DNA of 64,000 nucleotides. Source: Sphingopyxis sp. PAMC25046. GTDB taxonomy: Bacteria; Pseudomonadota; Alphaproteobacteria; Sphingomonadales; Sphingomonadaceae. The position numbers were made by a program, and so were the translations under genes. The notes below the pieces were generated by a model. It had not been told where the DNA came from. It ran no database searches and saw nothing but the letters and a program-made list of their open reading frames with translations. Location of the stretch: the NCBI RefSeq assembly GCF_004795895.1, contig NZ_CP039250.1:434001-498000 (forward strand). The letters run 5' to 3'. Shown in pieces: positions 36,698 to 45,666 of the stretch (its first letter is position 1; every line of letters begins with the position of its first letter).

Positions 36698-37623
36698 GCC
36701 GCGCCTCCCGCGATCAACCACAGCAGCAGGCAGGCGCGCAGATAAACGGCGAGCGCACGGTCGACCGCCGCGCCGCTCGCTTCGCCTGTCCCGTCGCCGA
36801 TCCATGATTTGCCCTGCATCACCCCGTCATAGGCGATCGGACCCGCGAGCCGAAGCCCCAGCGCGCCCGCCATCGCCGCCTCGGGCCAGCCCGCGTTGGG
36901 CGAGGCGTGTTTGCGCGCGTCGCGCTGCAATATGCGCCATCCGCCGCCGCCCGCGAGGCAGATCAGCACGCCCGCCAGCCGCGCCGGAATCCAGTTTGCG
37001 AGATCGTCGAGCCGCGCCGCCGCCCACCCGAACGCGCGCCAGCGCTCCTCGCGGTGGCCGATCAAACTGTCGGCGGTGTTCACCGCCTTATACGCCCACA
37101 CCCCCGGCAGGCCGAGCAGCAGAAGCCAGAACAGCGGCGCGGCGACGCCGTCGCAAAAGCTTTCGGCGAGGCTCTCGATCGCGGCGCGCGACACCCCGGC
37201 TTCATCGAGCGTGGCGGTGTCGCGGCCGACGATCATGCTCACGGCGCTGCGCGCACCGATGAGGTCGCCCGCGTCGATCCGCTCGCCGACCGCGCGGACA
37301 TGATCGAACAGGCTGCGCTGCGCGAGCGCGGGCCAGGCGAGGATCGCGACGCCGATCCAGCCCCAGCCGCTCAAGGTGGAAAGCAGCAGATGCTGGAGTC
37401 CGAGGCCAAGGCCGCCGGCGACGAGCAGCAGGAGGACAAGCGTTAGAACGCCCAGCGCGCGCCGCCTCGCAAAGCCAGACGCGGCCCGGTTCCACCGAGC
37501 CTCGCAGCCGGCGATGATGCGCGCGAACAGCCCCACCGGATGGCCGACGCGGCGATACAGCGCACCCGGCCAGCCGAACGCCGCGTCGAGCGCGAGCGCG
37601 GTGAGCGCGACGGGCTCAGCCAT
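36685..37623 (-). CDS. cbiB: Adenosylcobinamide-phosphate synthase CbiB (CobD)
   Basis: A 312-aa polytopic inner-membrane enzyme that joins cobyric acid to (R)-1-amino-2-propanol phosphate. Recognisable parts are the start [11 protein letters not shown], the [12 protein letters not shown] helix, [17 protein letters not shown], and the conserved [27 protein letters not shown] region (the last two quoted in part). The ATG at 37623 overlaps the stop of the upstream decarboxylase gene; a longer frame to 37662 is inside that gene. Confidence 0.95.
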   Translation of the reverse strand: MAEPVALTALALDAAFGWPGALYRRVGHPVGLFARIIAGCEARWNRAASGFARRRALGVLTLVLLLLVAGGLGLGLQHLLLSTLSGWGWIGVAILAWPALAQRSLFDHVRAVGERIDAGDLIGARSAVSMIVGRDTATLDEAGVSRAAIESLAESFCDGVAAPLFWLLLLGLPGVWAYKAVNTADSLIGHREERWRAFGWAAARLDDLANWIPARLAGVLICLAGGGGWRILQRDARKHASPNAGWPEAAMAGALGLRLAGPIAYDGVMQGKSWIGDGTGEASGAAVDRALAVYLRACLLLWLIAGGAAWLR

Positions 37624-38584
37624 GACCAAGCGCCGCATCGAGCCGCGCCAGCGCTTCGGCATCGGCGGGCAGCCCGATGCGCAGCCAGCGCGGCTCGTCG
37701 GCGAAGGGGCGGGTCAGGATCGCACGCCGGGCAAGCCGCTCGAACAGCGCGCGGCCGTCATCGGTTTCGATCAGGCGAAACAGCGGGCAGGCGCCCGCCG
37801 CGCGATAGCCATGCCGTGCCAACGCCGCATCGAGTGCGATCGCCTCGGCGGGGAGGCGCTGCCGCGTCGCTTCGATCCAGCCGGCATCGGCATAGGCGGC
37901 GGTGCCGATCGCGATCGCCGCTTCGGATAGCGGCCATGCGCCCAGCCGCGCGCGCAGCGCAGCGACGATCGCCTGCGGCGCCAGAACGAAGCCAAGCCGC
38001 ACCCCCGCGAGGCCGAAAAATTTGCCGAAGGATCGAAAGACGATCAGCTTTCGATCGTCGGCGACCGACGCTGCGACGCTCAGCGCCGGATCGGCGTCGG
38101 CAAAGGCTTCGTCAACGAGCAGCCAGCCGACGCCGCGTTCGAGCCATCCGAGCAGGGCATCGGGGGCAAGGGCGCGCCCGTCGGGGTTGTTCGGATTGGC
38201 GAGGATCAGGTTTCCGGTTGCGCCCGGCGCCACATCCCAGCGGGTTTCCGCGCTGCCCGCGATCATCGCGCCATGGGTGCGATACCCCGGCGCGATGTGG
38301 GCGGTATCGCCGCCGATCAGTGCCCCGACCAGGCGTAGTCCGATCTCGCTGCCCGGCACCGCGCAGACATGGCGTGGATCGACGCCGAAATAGTCCGCCG
38401 CGACGGCTTCAAGCCGCGCGAGATGCTCGGGCTCGGGCAATCGCCGCCAGTCGAACGCCATCCCCGCGGCGCCCGGCCAGGGATGCGGGTTGATCCCCGT
38501 CGACAGGTCGATCCAGTCGCCTTCGCCGAATTCGCGCTTCGCGGCCTCGATGCCCCCGCCGTGCCAGGTCCATGGATCGCTCAC
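37616..38584 (-). CDS. cobD: Threonine-phosphate decarboxylase (CobD; CobC in alphaproteobacteria)
   Basis: A 322-aa PLP enzyme of the aminotransferase I/II fold that supplies aminopropanol phosphate for the nucleotide loop. Seen: WIDLSTGINPHPWP near the start, NLILANPNNPDGR, the DEAFAD aspartate, and the PLP-lysine region RSFGKFFGLAGVRLGF. The GTG at 38584 is chosen: it overlaps the cobS stop as GTGA and begins with the family's HGG motif. The upstream frame to 38746 is spurious. Confidence 0.93.
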   Translation of the reverse strand: MSDPWTWHGGGIEAAKREFGEGDWIDLSTGINPHPWPGAAGMAFDWRRLPEPEHLARLEAVAADYFGVDPRHVCAVPGSEIGLRLVGALIGGDTAHIAPGYRTHGAMIAGSAETRWDVAPGATGNLILANPNNPDGRALAPDALLGWLERGVGWLLVDEAFADADPALSVAASVADDRKLIVFRSFGKFFGLAGVRLGFVLAPQAIVAALRARLGAWPLSEAAIAIGTAAYADAGWIEATRQRLPAEAIALDAALARHGYRAAGACPLFRLIETDDGRALFERLARRAILTRPFADEPRWLRIGLPADAEALARLDAALGHG

Positions 38585-39300
38585 GCAACATGCGCCCACA
38601 GCAGTGCGGCGGCGAGGAGCAGGCTTTCGCCGATCTCGATCCCCGCGCCATGCCCGTCGCCCGAAATCCCGCCGATCCGGCGCAGCAGCCACCAGCCCCA
38701 GACAAGGAAGATCAACGGCGCGGCGAGCAGGGAGGGCGACACCCACGCCGCCGCCAACAGCAACCCGCCCCAGCCCGCGAAATCAACCGGGCGCACCGCG
38801 TTGCGGAAACGCGAGCCCAATCCGGCATGCAGGTCGGGCAGCGCGCGCGACCAGACCAGCGGTCCGATTCGCGCCGCGAAGGGGACGAGCAGGGCGGCGA
38901 CGAACGCCTCGCGTTCGAACAGCGCGTGGAGCAGCACCAGCTTGGCGATCAGTTGCAAAACGATCGCGACAACCGCGAAGCTCCCGACATGCGGATCCCC
39001 GAGGACCGCGATCAGCCGGTCGCGGTCCTTGTGCGCCGCGCCGCTCGCATCGGCGATGTCGCCGAGCCCGTCGAGGTGGAGAGCGCCGGTGACCGCGACC
39101 CAGACGATCAGCGCCGCAAGCGCGCCGGTCCACGGATCGATCCGCGCCCCCGCCCAGCCCGCGCCCGCGACGATCACGCCGACGATCAGCCCGACCGCTG
39201 GAAACCAGCGCATCGACGCGGCAAATTCCTCGCCCGACACCGCGACGCGCGGCGTCGGCAGGCGCGTCAGGAACTGGATCGCGACGATCAGCCCCTTCAT
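38581..39300 (-). CDS. cobS: Adenosylcobinamide-GDP ribazoletransferase CobS (CobV)
   Basis: A 239-aa polytopic membrane enzyme joining AdoCbi-GDP with alpha-ribazole (or its phosphate) to make cobalamin. Typical segments are AIQFLTRLPTP at the start, LHLDGLGDIADA with the catalytic-metal aspartates, and the KDRDRLIAVLGDPHVGSFA run. Six or so membrane helices are evident. It overlaps neighbours on both sides by four bases, so it is translationally coupled. Confidence 0.95.
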   Translation of the reverse strand: MKGLIVAIQFLTRLPTPRVAVSGEEFAASMRWFPAVGLIVGVIVAGAGWAGARIDPWTGALAALIVWVAVTGALHLDGLGDIADASGAAHKDRDRLIAVLGDPHVGSFAVVAIVLQLIAKLVLLHALFEREAFVAALLVPFAARIGPLVWSRALPDLHAGLGSRFRNAVRPVDFAGWGGLLLAAAWVSPSLLAAPLIFLVWGWWLLRRIGGISGDGHGAGIEIGESLLLAAALLWAHVA

Positions 39301-39866
39301 GGCCGCAGCCCCACGATTTGCGCGCTCGGGCGTTCGCCGGGCCAGACACGCAGCGACAGCAGCGCCGCATAGGGCAGGTCGAACGCCCAGAGCCGGCGCT
39401 GGTCGAAACTGCAGAGGACATGCAAGGCCGCGCGCATCGCGCCGCCGTGCGTGACGACCAGCGCCGGCACCGGCGCGAGGTCGGCGATCGCGGCGGCAAT
39501 GCGTGCCACCAGCGCCGACCAGCGCTCGCCCCCCGGCGGTGGGTTCGCGTCGGGGTCATCGACGAAGCGGCCAAAGGCACCGACGTCGACGGCGTTCACC
39601 GCCATACCGTCCCAGTCACCGAAATCGAGCTCGCGCCAGCGCCGATCGGAGGTGAGCGGCAGGTCGACCGCCGACCCGATTGCCTCTCCTGCCGCGCGGC
39701 ATCGCCAAAGGTCCGAAGCGACCAGGCATTCGATGCCCAAGCCCTTCGCTTGCGCAACACACGCCGCGATTCCCGCTTCGGTCGGTGCCCCGTCGGTGCG
39801 TCCCATCAGCAGCCCCGGCGTTTCGGGCGCGCCGTGGCGCAGCAAATGGAGCGCGAAGCCGGTCAC
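39297..39866 (-). CDS. cobC: Histidine phosphatase, alpha-ribazole phosphatase (CobC-like)
   Basis: A 189-aa phosphoglycerate-mutase-fold phosphatase. The LLRHGAPETPG motif carries the phospho-histidine. LVVTHGGAMRAAL carries the second active histidine, and WRELDFGDWDGM is typical of alpha-ribazole phosphatases. It removes phosphate from alpha-ribazole phosphate or cobalamin phosphate. The GTG at 39866 is set by the GTGA overlap with the cobT stop; the open frame to 40889 is an out-of-frame shadow of cobT. Confidence 0.9.
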   Translation of the reverse strand: MTGFALHLLRHGAPETPGLLMGRTDGAPTEAGIAACVAQAKGLGIECLVASDLWRCRAAGEAIGSAVDLPLTSDRRWRELDFGDWDGMAVNAVDVGAFGRFVDDPDANPPPGGERWSALVARIAAAIADLAPVPALVVTHGGAMRAALHVLCSFDQRRLWAFDLPYAALLSLRVWPGERPSAQIVGLRP

Positions 39867-40879
39867 AGCGAGGCCGAGACCGCCGCCTCGGCAAAGGTCG
39901 CCATCCGGTCGTGCGCGGCGAGCGCGCTGCGCACGATATTCGCGGCGACCGCCGCGCCGCTGCCTTCGCCCAGCCGCATATCGAGCGACAGCAAAGGGTC
40001 GAGCCCGAGCAATGCCAGCAGGCGCTTGTGCCCCGGCTCCGACGAACAATGGCCCGCGATGCAATGGTTCACGATCGCGGGGTTCTCCGCCGCCAGCGGC
40101 GCGATCGCCGAAGTGCAGATAAAGCCGTCGAGCAGCACCGGCACGCCGAGCTGGCGCGCACGCACGATGGCGCCCGCGATTGCCACGATCTCGCGCCCGC
40201 CGACGCGGCGCAGCGTTTCGAACGCCGAACGCGGCGCCTCGGCATGGAAGGCGAGCGCGCTCTCGATCACCTGAATCTTGCGCGCGACGCCGTGCCCGTC
40301 GACCCCGGTCCCCGGGCCGGCCCATCCCGCCACCTCGCCCGCGAAGCTGCGCGCGCAAAGCGCGGCGGCGGCGGTCGAATTGCCGATCCCCATCTCGCCG
40401 AGCACGAGCAGATCGAGATCGGGCTCGACCGCCGCCGCGCCGCGGTTCAGCGCGTCGAGGCATTCGTCCTCGCGCATCGCCGGTGCGACGGTGAAATCGG
40501 CGGTCGGCCGGTCGAGGTCGAGCGCGACGATGGCCAGCTCGAGCCCCGCCGCCTCCGACAAGGCGTTGATGGCCGCGCCGCCGCTGGCGAAATTGGCGAC
40601 CATCTGCGCGGTGACGTTCGGCGGAAAGGCGCTGACACCGTGCACGGTGACGCCGTGATTGCCCGCGAAGATCGCGGCGCGCGCACGCTCGATCCGCGGC
40701 CGCGCCCGGCCCTGCCAGCCGGCGAAAAAGATCGCGAGATCCTCGAGCCGGCCGAGCGATCCCGCCGGCTTGGTGAGTTCGGCCTGCCGCAACCGCGCAT
40801 TGGCGGCGGCACCGGTGTCGGGTTCGCGAAGGTCGGCAAGCGCGGCCTCGAAGGCCTCGACAGAAACGAAACTGGTCAT
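39863..40879 (-). CDS. cobT: Nicotinate-nucleotide-dimethylbenzimidazole phosphoribosyltransferase CobT
   Basis: A 338-aa enzyme that activates the lower ligand base by making alpha-ribazole phosphate. Clear features are KPAGSLGRLEDLA near the start, FAGNHGVTVHGVSAFP, the LGEMGIGNSTAAAAL motif, GFICTSAIAPL, and LDMRLGEGSGAA carrying the catalytic glutamate near the C-terminus. The ATG at 40879 overlaps the DUF1636 gene stop as ATGA. Confidence 0.95.
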   Translation of the reverse strand: MTSFVSVEAFEAALADLREPDTGAAANARLRQAELTKPAGSLGRLEDLAIFFAGWQGRARPRIERARAAIFAGNHGVTVHGVSAFPPNVTAQMVANFASGGAAINALSEAAGLELAIVALDLDRPTADFTVAPAMREDECLDALNRGAAAVEPDLDLLVLGEMGIGNSTAAAALCARSFAGEVAGWAGPGTGVDGHGVARKIQVIESALAFHAEAPRSAFETLRRVGGREIVAIAGAIVRARQLGVPVLLDGFICTSAIAPLAAENPAIVNHCIAGHCSSEPGHKRLLALLGLDPLLSLDMRLGEGSGAAVAANIVRSALAAHDRMATFAEAAVSASL

Positions 40880-41283
40880 TCGGCGACAAATCCTGGCGGC
40901 GGGGTGCGGGTGATGAAATGGCCCTTTATGCCTTCGGGCCACAGCGAATAGGCGACGCGGCCATGCGCGCTCGCCGCATAATGGACGGCATAGTCGAGGA
41001 TCGCGCGTGCCGATTCCGCGTCCCCCCGAAAGCGGCCGAGCACATAGCCGACCTTGTCGGGCGCGCGCAGGTGTACGGTGCAATGATCCTGGCAGGCAAA
41101 GAGGCACGCCATCTCCTGCACCGCAATCCCGGCATAGCGCGGCTCGGTATCCTTGAGCCGCTTCAGCGCCGCGACGAGCCGCGCGCCGCCGCGCATGCCT
41201 GCGGCATCGACCTGGGCCTCGCGGCTGTGGCGGCAGGTGTTGCACACCACCACCGCGGGCCCGGGGTCGACGCGCGTCAGCAT
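40876..41283 (-). CDS. DUF1636 ferredoxin-like protein of the B12 operon
   Basis: A 135-aa cytoplasmic protein with five cysteines: Cys14 and Cys17 (VCNTC), then Cys60, Cys64 and Cys68 (ACLFACQDHC). This spacing fits the thioredoxin-like [2Fe-2S] ferredoxin type of the DUF1636 family, which is often found in cobalamin gene clusters. Function is unknown; it may supply electrons for cobalt reduction or handle metal. It is coupled by ATGA to cobT and shares one base with the upstream membrane-protein gene, all behind the riboswitch. Confidence 0.75.
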   Translation of the reverse strand: MLTRVDPGPAVVVCNTCRHSREAQVDAAGMRGGARLVAALKRLKDTEPRYAGIAVQEMACLFACQDHCTVHLRAPDKVGYVLGRFRGDAESARAILDYAVHYAASAHGRVAYSLWPEGIKGHFITRTPPPGFVAE

Positions 41284-41825
41284 CAGGCGGTCGCCGCTTG
41301 CGGCGGCGTCGGAACGCCCGCCGCGACGAGCGCGCGATAAAGCGCGTAAAGCCCGATCAGGATCGCGGCGTTCCTTACGAACTGCTCGGCAAGGAGGTCG
41401 GGCGCCATCACCGAATGCAATCCGCCGAGGACCAGCGCCCAGCCGAGGATGATCGCCTTGAACGCGGTGAAACCCGCCGCATAGGCGACGCTGAGCCGCG
41501 CCGCGACCGTTCGGTATTTTAGCGCGCCGAGCGCGGCATAGCTCGCCAGCGCCGATCCGAGCGCCGCGGTGGCGAGCCCGGCGCCCCACGCCAGCGTGCT
41601 GCCGTCGCGCGGATAACCGAGCAGGAGGAAGCCGACGATCTGGCTCGCCGCCCAGGCGAGCAGCATCAGCGCGAGCCCGTCGCGGCGGCGCATATGCACC
41701 GCCGCGAGCGCCGCGAGCGAGGGGAAGGGCGTCGCGCAGCCGAGCGCGAGCGTCGTCGCCGTGCTTGCCGCGGTGAGCAGCGCGACCCAAAGCGTCGAAG
41801 CGCCGCGGCCGGACAGCGCCGCCAT
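41283..41825 (-). CDS. Uncharacterised membrane protein of the B12 operon, possible corrinoid/cobalt carrier
   Basis: A 180-aa, Ala/Leu-rich protein with about five to six predicted membrane helices and short loops. One cysteine (Cys30) lies near the end of the first hydrophobic segment (LALGCATPFP). No P-loop and no signal peptide are seen. It is directly downstream of btuB and coupled to the DUF1636 gene under the cobalamin riboswitch. No btuC/D/F is seen in the window, so it could be the inner-membrane importer, possibly of the BtuM or another S-component-like type. That is inference; sequence alone does not name the family. Confidence 0.55.
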   Translation of the reverse strand: MAALSGRGASTLWVALLTAASTATTLALGCATPFPSLAALAAVHMRRRDGLALMLLAWAASQIVGFLLLGYPRDGSTLAWGAGLATAALGSALASYAALGALKYRTVAARLSVAYAAGFTAFKAIILGWALVLGGLHSVMAPDLLAEQFVRNAAILIGLYALYRALVAAGVPTPPQAATA

Positions 41826-43780
41826 CAGAAGCGCCCCCTGATGCCGGCATAGATGCTGCGGCCGAGCGAGCCGTAGCGGTAGGCGGTCATATATTGCTCG
41901 TCGAAGATATTTTCGGCGCGCGCGAACAGCTTCACTTCGTCGGACAGCGCAACTTCGGCGCGCAGGTCGACGAGCATATAATCGTCGAGCCGCTGCGCAT
42001 TGCTCGCATTGTCATAGCTCTTGCCCGACCAGCGCAGCGCGGCGCCGAGTTCGAACCCCGCACCGAAGGCATAGCTTGCAGACGCATTGGCGCTGTGGCG
42101 CGGACGCCGCGGCAGCCGGTTGCCGAAATTGGTGCTGCCTTCCGACCGGTCTTCGGCGACGATCCAGCTGTAATTGCCATCGAGCGTCAGCCCGCCCAGC
42201 GTCAACGCCGCGGCGCCCTCGATGCCATGCGCCTCGCTGCGCGCGACGTTGAGATAATAGCCGAAACGCGACACCGGCGGATTGCTGCCGGGCAACGTGC
42301 ACAGCGGATCGGTCGTCGGCGGGGAGCAGCCGTTATAAATGATCTGGTTCTTCGTCGTGCGCTCGAACCAGGTCGCGCCGACCACCAGCCTGTCGCCAAG
42401 CAGATGCTGCTCGATTCCCGCTTCCCAGCCATGCGCTTCCTCGGGGGCGAGCCCGACATTCCCATATTCGCTGAACAGCTGGTAGAGGCCGGGCGCCTTG
42501 AACCCCTCGCCATAGCTCGCGCGCAGCACCGTTCCGGTCGGCAGGCGCCAGACGCCGCCCGCCGCGAACAAGGTCTGCCCGCCATAGCGATTATGATCGT
42601 CATAACGGACGCCGCCGTTCAGCGTCAGCCCGTCCACCGGTTCGACGCTGAGCTGGCCGTAAGCGCTGGTGATCTCTGCCTTGCCGCGCACGAAGTCGGG
42701 AATCGGCGTGGCGAGCGACGCCGAAGGCGAGCGGCTGCGGAAGCTCGAGCGCTCATTCTCCACCCCGAAGATCGCGGTGATCCGGTCGCTGACGTCGAAA
42801 CTGCCCTGATATTCCCAGCGCCGGTTCTCGCCGTCGGCCTCGAAGCTGCGCGGACGCGCGCGGTCGGGGTTGAAATTGTCGCGGTTGGTGTCGGTATAGG
42901 TGTAGGCGATCCGGTTGCGGAAGCGCCCGCCGACGAGGTCGAAATTCAGCCCCGCATAGCCGACGAATTCCTTGTTGAGCCCATAGTCGTTGCTGTCGGT
43001 GTTGAAGCCGTCGAATTCGACGCGGCCGCTCGAATAATATCCGCGCACTTCGGCGCTGAGATTGTCGGCGAGCGCGAGTTCGGCGCGGCCCGAGACATTG
43101 CTGTTGCGATAGCCGTCGCGTTCGACCCCGCCGAACGCCTTGGCGTGCGACGAAATGCCGTCGGTGGTAAAGCGCTGGCCGCCCAGGCGCCAGCTCAGCG
43201 GACCGGTGCGCCCGCCGATCGCGGCACGCGCGCTCACCGTCTGGCGCGATCCGGCTTCGAGGTCGAAGCTGCCTTCGAGTGCCTTCTCGGGCGATGCGGT
43301 GACGATATTGATCACGCCGCCGATGGCCTGGCTTCCCCACAGGATCGACTGCGGCCCGCGCAGCACCTCGATCCGGTCGATGTCGCCCGCGAGCAGATTG
43401 GCGAAGTTGAAGCCGCCGCCGGTCGACGACGGATCGTTGAGCTTCACTCCGTCGATCACCGTTACCGTGTGCTCGGATTCGGCGCCGCGGATGCGGAGCG
43501 AGGTCGCGGTGCCGTAGCCGCCGTTACGCGAGATGCTGATGCCCGGGGTGCGGAGCAGCAATTCGGTGACGCCGATATCCTGCGCGCGGTCGATCGCGTC
43601 CTTGTCTAGTACCGCGACCGACGACGGAATCTCGTCCAGTGTCAGCGGCGCGCGTGTTGCGGTGACGACGATGCTGTCGGCGTCGGCGGCGACGGCATGC
43701 GCCGCTTCGTCGGCGGACGCGGTGGAGGAAGCCGCGACGGCGGCGAGACAGATCGAACTTCGGTAAATAACTTTGAACAT
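41825..43780 (-). CDS. btuB: TonB-dependent cobalamin receptor BtuB
   Basis: A 651-aa outer-membrane receptor. It has a signal peptide ending near STASADEA, a TonB box-like stretch (DSIVVTATR), the plug domain with IRGAESEHTVTVIDGVKLND and IEVLRGPQSILWGSQAIGG, and a barrel ending in Phe (IYAGIRGRF). The ATG at 43780 (MFKVIYRSS) gives a proper signal peptide; the frame to 43894 extends into the leader. It is the first gene after the cobalamin riboswitch, which supports corrinoid as substrate. Confidence 0.92.
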   Translation of the reverse strand: MFKVIYRSSICLAAVAASSTASADEAAHAVAADADSIVVTATRAPLTLDEIPSSVAVLDKDAIDRAQDIGVTELLLRTPGISISRNGGYGTATSLRIRGAESEHTVTVIDGVKLNDPSSTGGGFNFANLLAGDIDRIEVLRGPQSILWGSQAIGGVINIVTASPEKALEGSFDLEAGSRQTVSARAAIGGRTGPLSWRLGGQRFTTDGISSHAKAFGGVERDGYRNSNVSGRAELALADNLSAEVRGYYSSGRVEFDGFNTDSNDYGLNKEFVGYAGLNFDLVGGRFRNRIAYTYTDTNRDNFNPDRARPRSFEADGENRRWEYQGSFDVSDRITAIFGVENERSSFRSRSPSASLATPIPDFVRGKAEITSAYGQLSVEPVDGLTLNGGVRYDDHNRYGGQTLFAAGGVWRLPTGTVLRASYGEGFKAPGLYQLFSEYGNVGLAPEEAHGWEAGIEQHLLGDRLVVGATWFERTTKNQIIYNGCSPPTTDPLCTLPGSNPPVSRFGYYLNVARSEAHGIEGAAALTLGGLTLDGNYSWIVAEDRSEGSTNFGNRLPRRPRHSANASASYAFGAGFELGAALRWSGKSYDNASNAQRLDDYMLVDLRAEVALSDEVKLFARAENIFDEQYMTAYRYGSLGRSIYAGIRGRF

Positions 43781-43924
43781 TGGACAAACCCATCGACAAT
43801 GCCGCCCATGCGCGCGGCCGATGGCTCGTCCCTCGGGGACGCACGACATCGCCCGCGCACCTGCGCAGCCAGCTTTGTCGTCATGCGGGTTCACCCCCGT
43901 CCGCCCGGCACACCCTGTCCGCGC

Positions 43925-44110
43925 GAAAGACGACGGCGACGGGCAGGTCTCCTGGCTTGCGGGTCAGCGCCGGTCGGCCGCCTTCTCGGGACCGGGGTCC
44001 CAATGGCAAATGGCCGATGGCTCGCCGCGTACAGTTGCAGGGGCAGCCGGGGTTTTCCCGTTCCCTCTTAGTCCCCGTCGCCGGGGAACCTGTCGCTTGC
44101 CGCGGCCGTT
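43925..44110 (-). promoter_or_regulatory. Cobalamin (AdoCbl) riboswitch
   Basis: On the minus strand the leader contains the B12 box AGCCAGGAGACCTGCC (43942-43957). Further 5' is a CCCTGCAACTGTA run, and before that an AGAGGGAA run and GGTTCCCC near the 5' end, in the order expected of the cobalamin riboswitch. It precedes btuB by about 145 bases and should repress the btuB-cobU operon when adenosylcobalamin is plentiful. Boundaries are approximate. Confidence 0.93.
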
Positions 44111-44177
44111 AGCCCGGTTCGGGGGCGGCGGTCAATCGCCGTCTGGAGAGAGTTTTCCGTCGCGGGGGCGACGATCT

Positions 44178-45635
44178 TTAAAACAGCCCCGGCAATTCGC
44201 GCTGCGCCGCGCTCGGGCGGTCGGGCACCAGCATTGTCGGCGGGGCCGCTACGGCAAAACGGCGATCGCTCGACGCCGTGCGGGCGCTCGCGTCGGCGAT
44301 TCGCGTCGTGCAGGCGTTGCCGGCGAGGAAGTCGATCGCGGCGCGGACCGACGCCTCGCGCGGGTCGCCGAGCGGGAAGCCCAGATCGTCGTTCGCGGCG
44401 CAGCTGTTCGCGATCTTCGGCGCCAGCCCGTCATAATAGTCGCTCTGGCCGCTTGCGTTGCCGGTGGCGAAGGCGACGACGCGTATCCGGTCGTCGCACT
44501 CGGCCTTGTCGAGCGCGATCTGGCCGACCGGCTTGCCATAGGTGTTGCTGCCGACCAGCGTCATATTGGTACCGAGATAGGGCAGCATCGAATTGATCAC
44601 CAGCTCGCTCGCCGAGGCGGTCGACCCGGTGCCGATGAAGGCGATCCGCGTTGGCGCGATCGATTGCGCGCCGGGCGCAAAGCGATGCTCGTCGTCCTCG
44701 GCGGACTTGCTTGGGCGGAAACGCGTCTGCGAAAAAAGCTGGCCGGCGCGTCCAGCACCCATCAGGTCGCCCATCAGATTGGCGGTCGAAACGAGACCGC
44801 CGCCATTATAGCGGAAATCGATGATGATATCGGTGACGCCCTGCGTGCGGAAATCGGCGAAGGCGGCGCCGAGCTGGTTGTTGGCCGACGAGATGAAGGT
44901 CCGCAGGTTGAGATAGCCGTAGTTGCGGCCGCCTTCGCTGATGATCTTGGCACCATAGCGGTCCGAAACCGGGTCGAGCGAATAGTCGGCCTTGGCGACG
45001 GTGACGTCGCGCGTACCCGCCGCGTCGGTGATGCGCAGCACGCGGCTCACCCCCGGGTCGTTCGGGCCGAGCGCGTCGGTAAGCCCCTGTGTTCCCTCGG
45101 CGGCGACGATGCTCGCGACGGTGCGCACATTGCCGCTGTTCGTGCCGATCCCGACGATCGCGGTGCCGCGGTCGATTCCCGCCGCAAAGGCTGGCGCGCC
45201 TTCATAGGCTTCGGCGATGACGATGCGCTGATTGATCGCGTCATACCCCATCAGCACGCCGAATCCCGCACTCGAACCGCTGGCAAAGAAAGCATTCTCC
45301 TCGGCGATCGAGGTGATGTAGGTGAAGAAACGGTCCTTGTTCAGCGCGCGCGCCGGCGCGACCAGCGCATCGATATAGGATTGCACATCGCTATAGGCGC
45401 CGGGGTTGGCGCTCGCGACGTCGCCCGGGAACAGATACCATTCGTCGATCACCGCCTTGGCAAAGGACTGGCGCGAGGCGAGCGCGCAATTGGGCGTCGG
45501 GGTCGGGGTGGGGCTTGGCGTCGGGGTGACCGTGACCGGGCCGCTGCCCAATGTTCCGCCGTCGCCGCCGCCGCACGACGCCAGCATCAAAGCCGCGAGC
45601 GTTAGCGCCGCTACCGGCCGCCTCGACTTGCCCAT
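44178..45635 (-). CDS. S41-family peptidase, lipoprotein
   Basis: A 485-aa exported serine protease related to C-terminal processing proteases. A lipoprotein signal ends at LMLASC (lipobox Cys), followed by a Gly/Thr/Pro linker. A PDZ-like region (about 150-235) precedes the S41 catalytic domain. The domain shows TDIIIDFRYNGGG, the Ser region FIGTGSTASASELV and the Lys region NTYGKPVGQ. The start at 45635 gives a proper signal peptide; the frame to 45725 is rejected. It is followed on the same strand by the riboswitch-led operon and is probably a separate unit. Confidence 0.88.
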   Translation of the reverse strand: MGKSRRPVAALTLAALMLASCGGGDGGTLGSGPVTVTPTPSPTPTPTPNCALASRQSFAKAVIDEWYLFPGDVASANPGAYSDVQSYIDALVAPARALNKDRFFTYITSIAEENAFFASGSSAGFGVLMGYDAINQRIVIAEAYEGAPAFAAGIDRGTAIVGIGTNSGNVRTVASIVAAEGTQGLTDALGPNDPGVSRVLRITDAAGTRDVTVAKADYSLDPVSDRYGAKIISEGGRNYGYLNLRTFISSANNQLGAAFADFRTQGVTDIIIDFRYNGGGLVSTANLMGDLMGAGRAGQLFSQTRFRPSKSAEDDEHRFAPGAQSIAPTRIAFIGTGSTASASELVINSMLPYLGTNMTLVGSNTYGKPVGQIALDKAECDDRIRVVAFATGNASGQSDYYDGLAPKIANSCAANDDLGFPLGDPREASVRAAIDFLAGNACTTRIADASARTASSDRRFAVAAPPTMLVPDRPSAAQRELPGLF

Positions 45636-45666
45636 CGCTATTCTCCCCGGTTCGACCCATCGACCT

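Noticed and set aside
39297..40889. A 530-codon frame suggesting a CobT-CobC fusion
   Set aside because: Its first part is an Arg-rich out-of-frame shadow of cobT. The GTGA overlap at 39863-39866 shows two separate genes.
44158..44173. Terminator between the S41 peptidase and the riboswitch
   Set aside because: A 6-bp GC stem is present but the downstream side on the minus strand is GAAAAC, with no U-tract.
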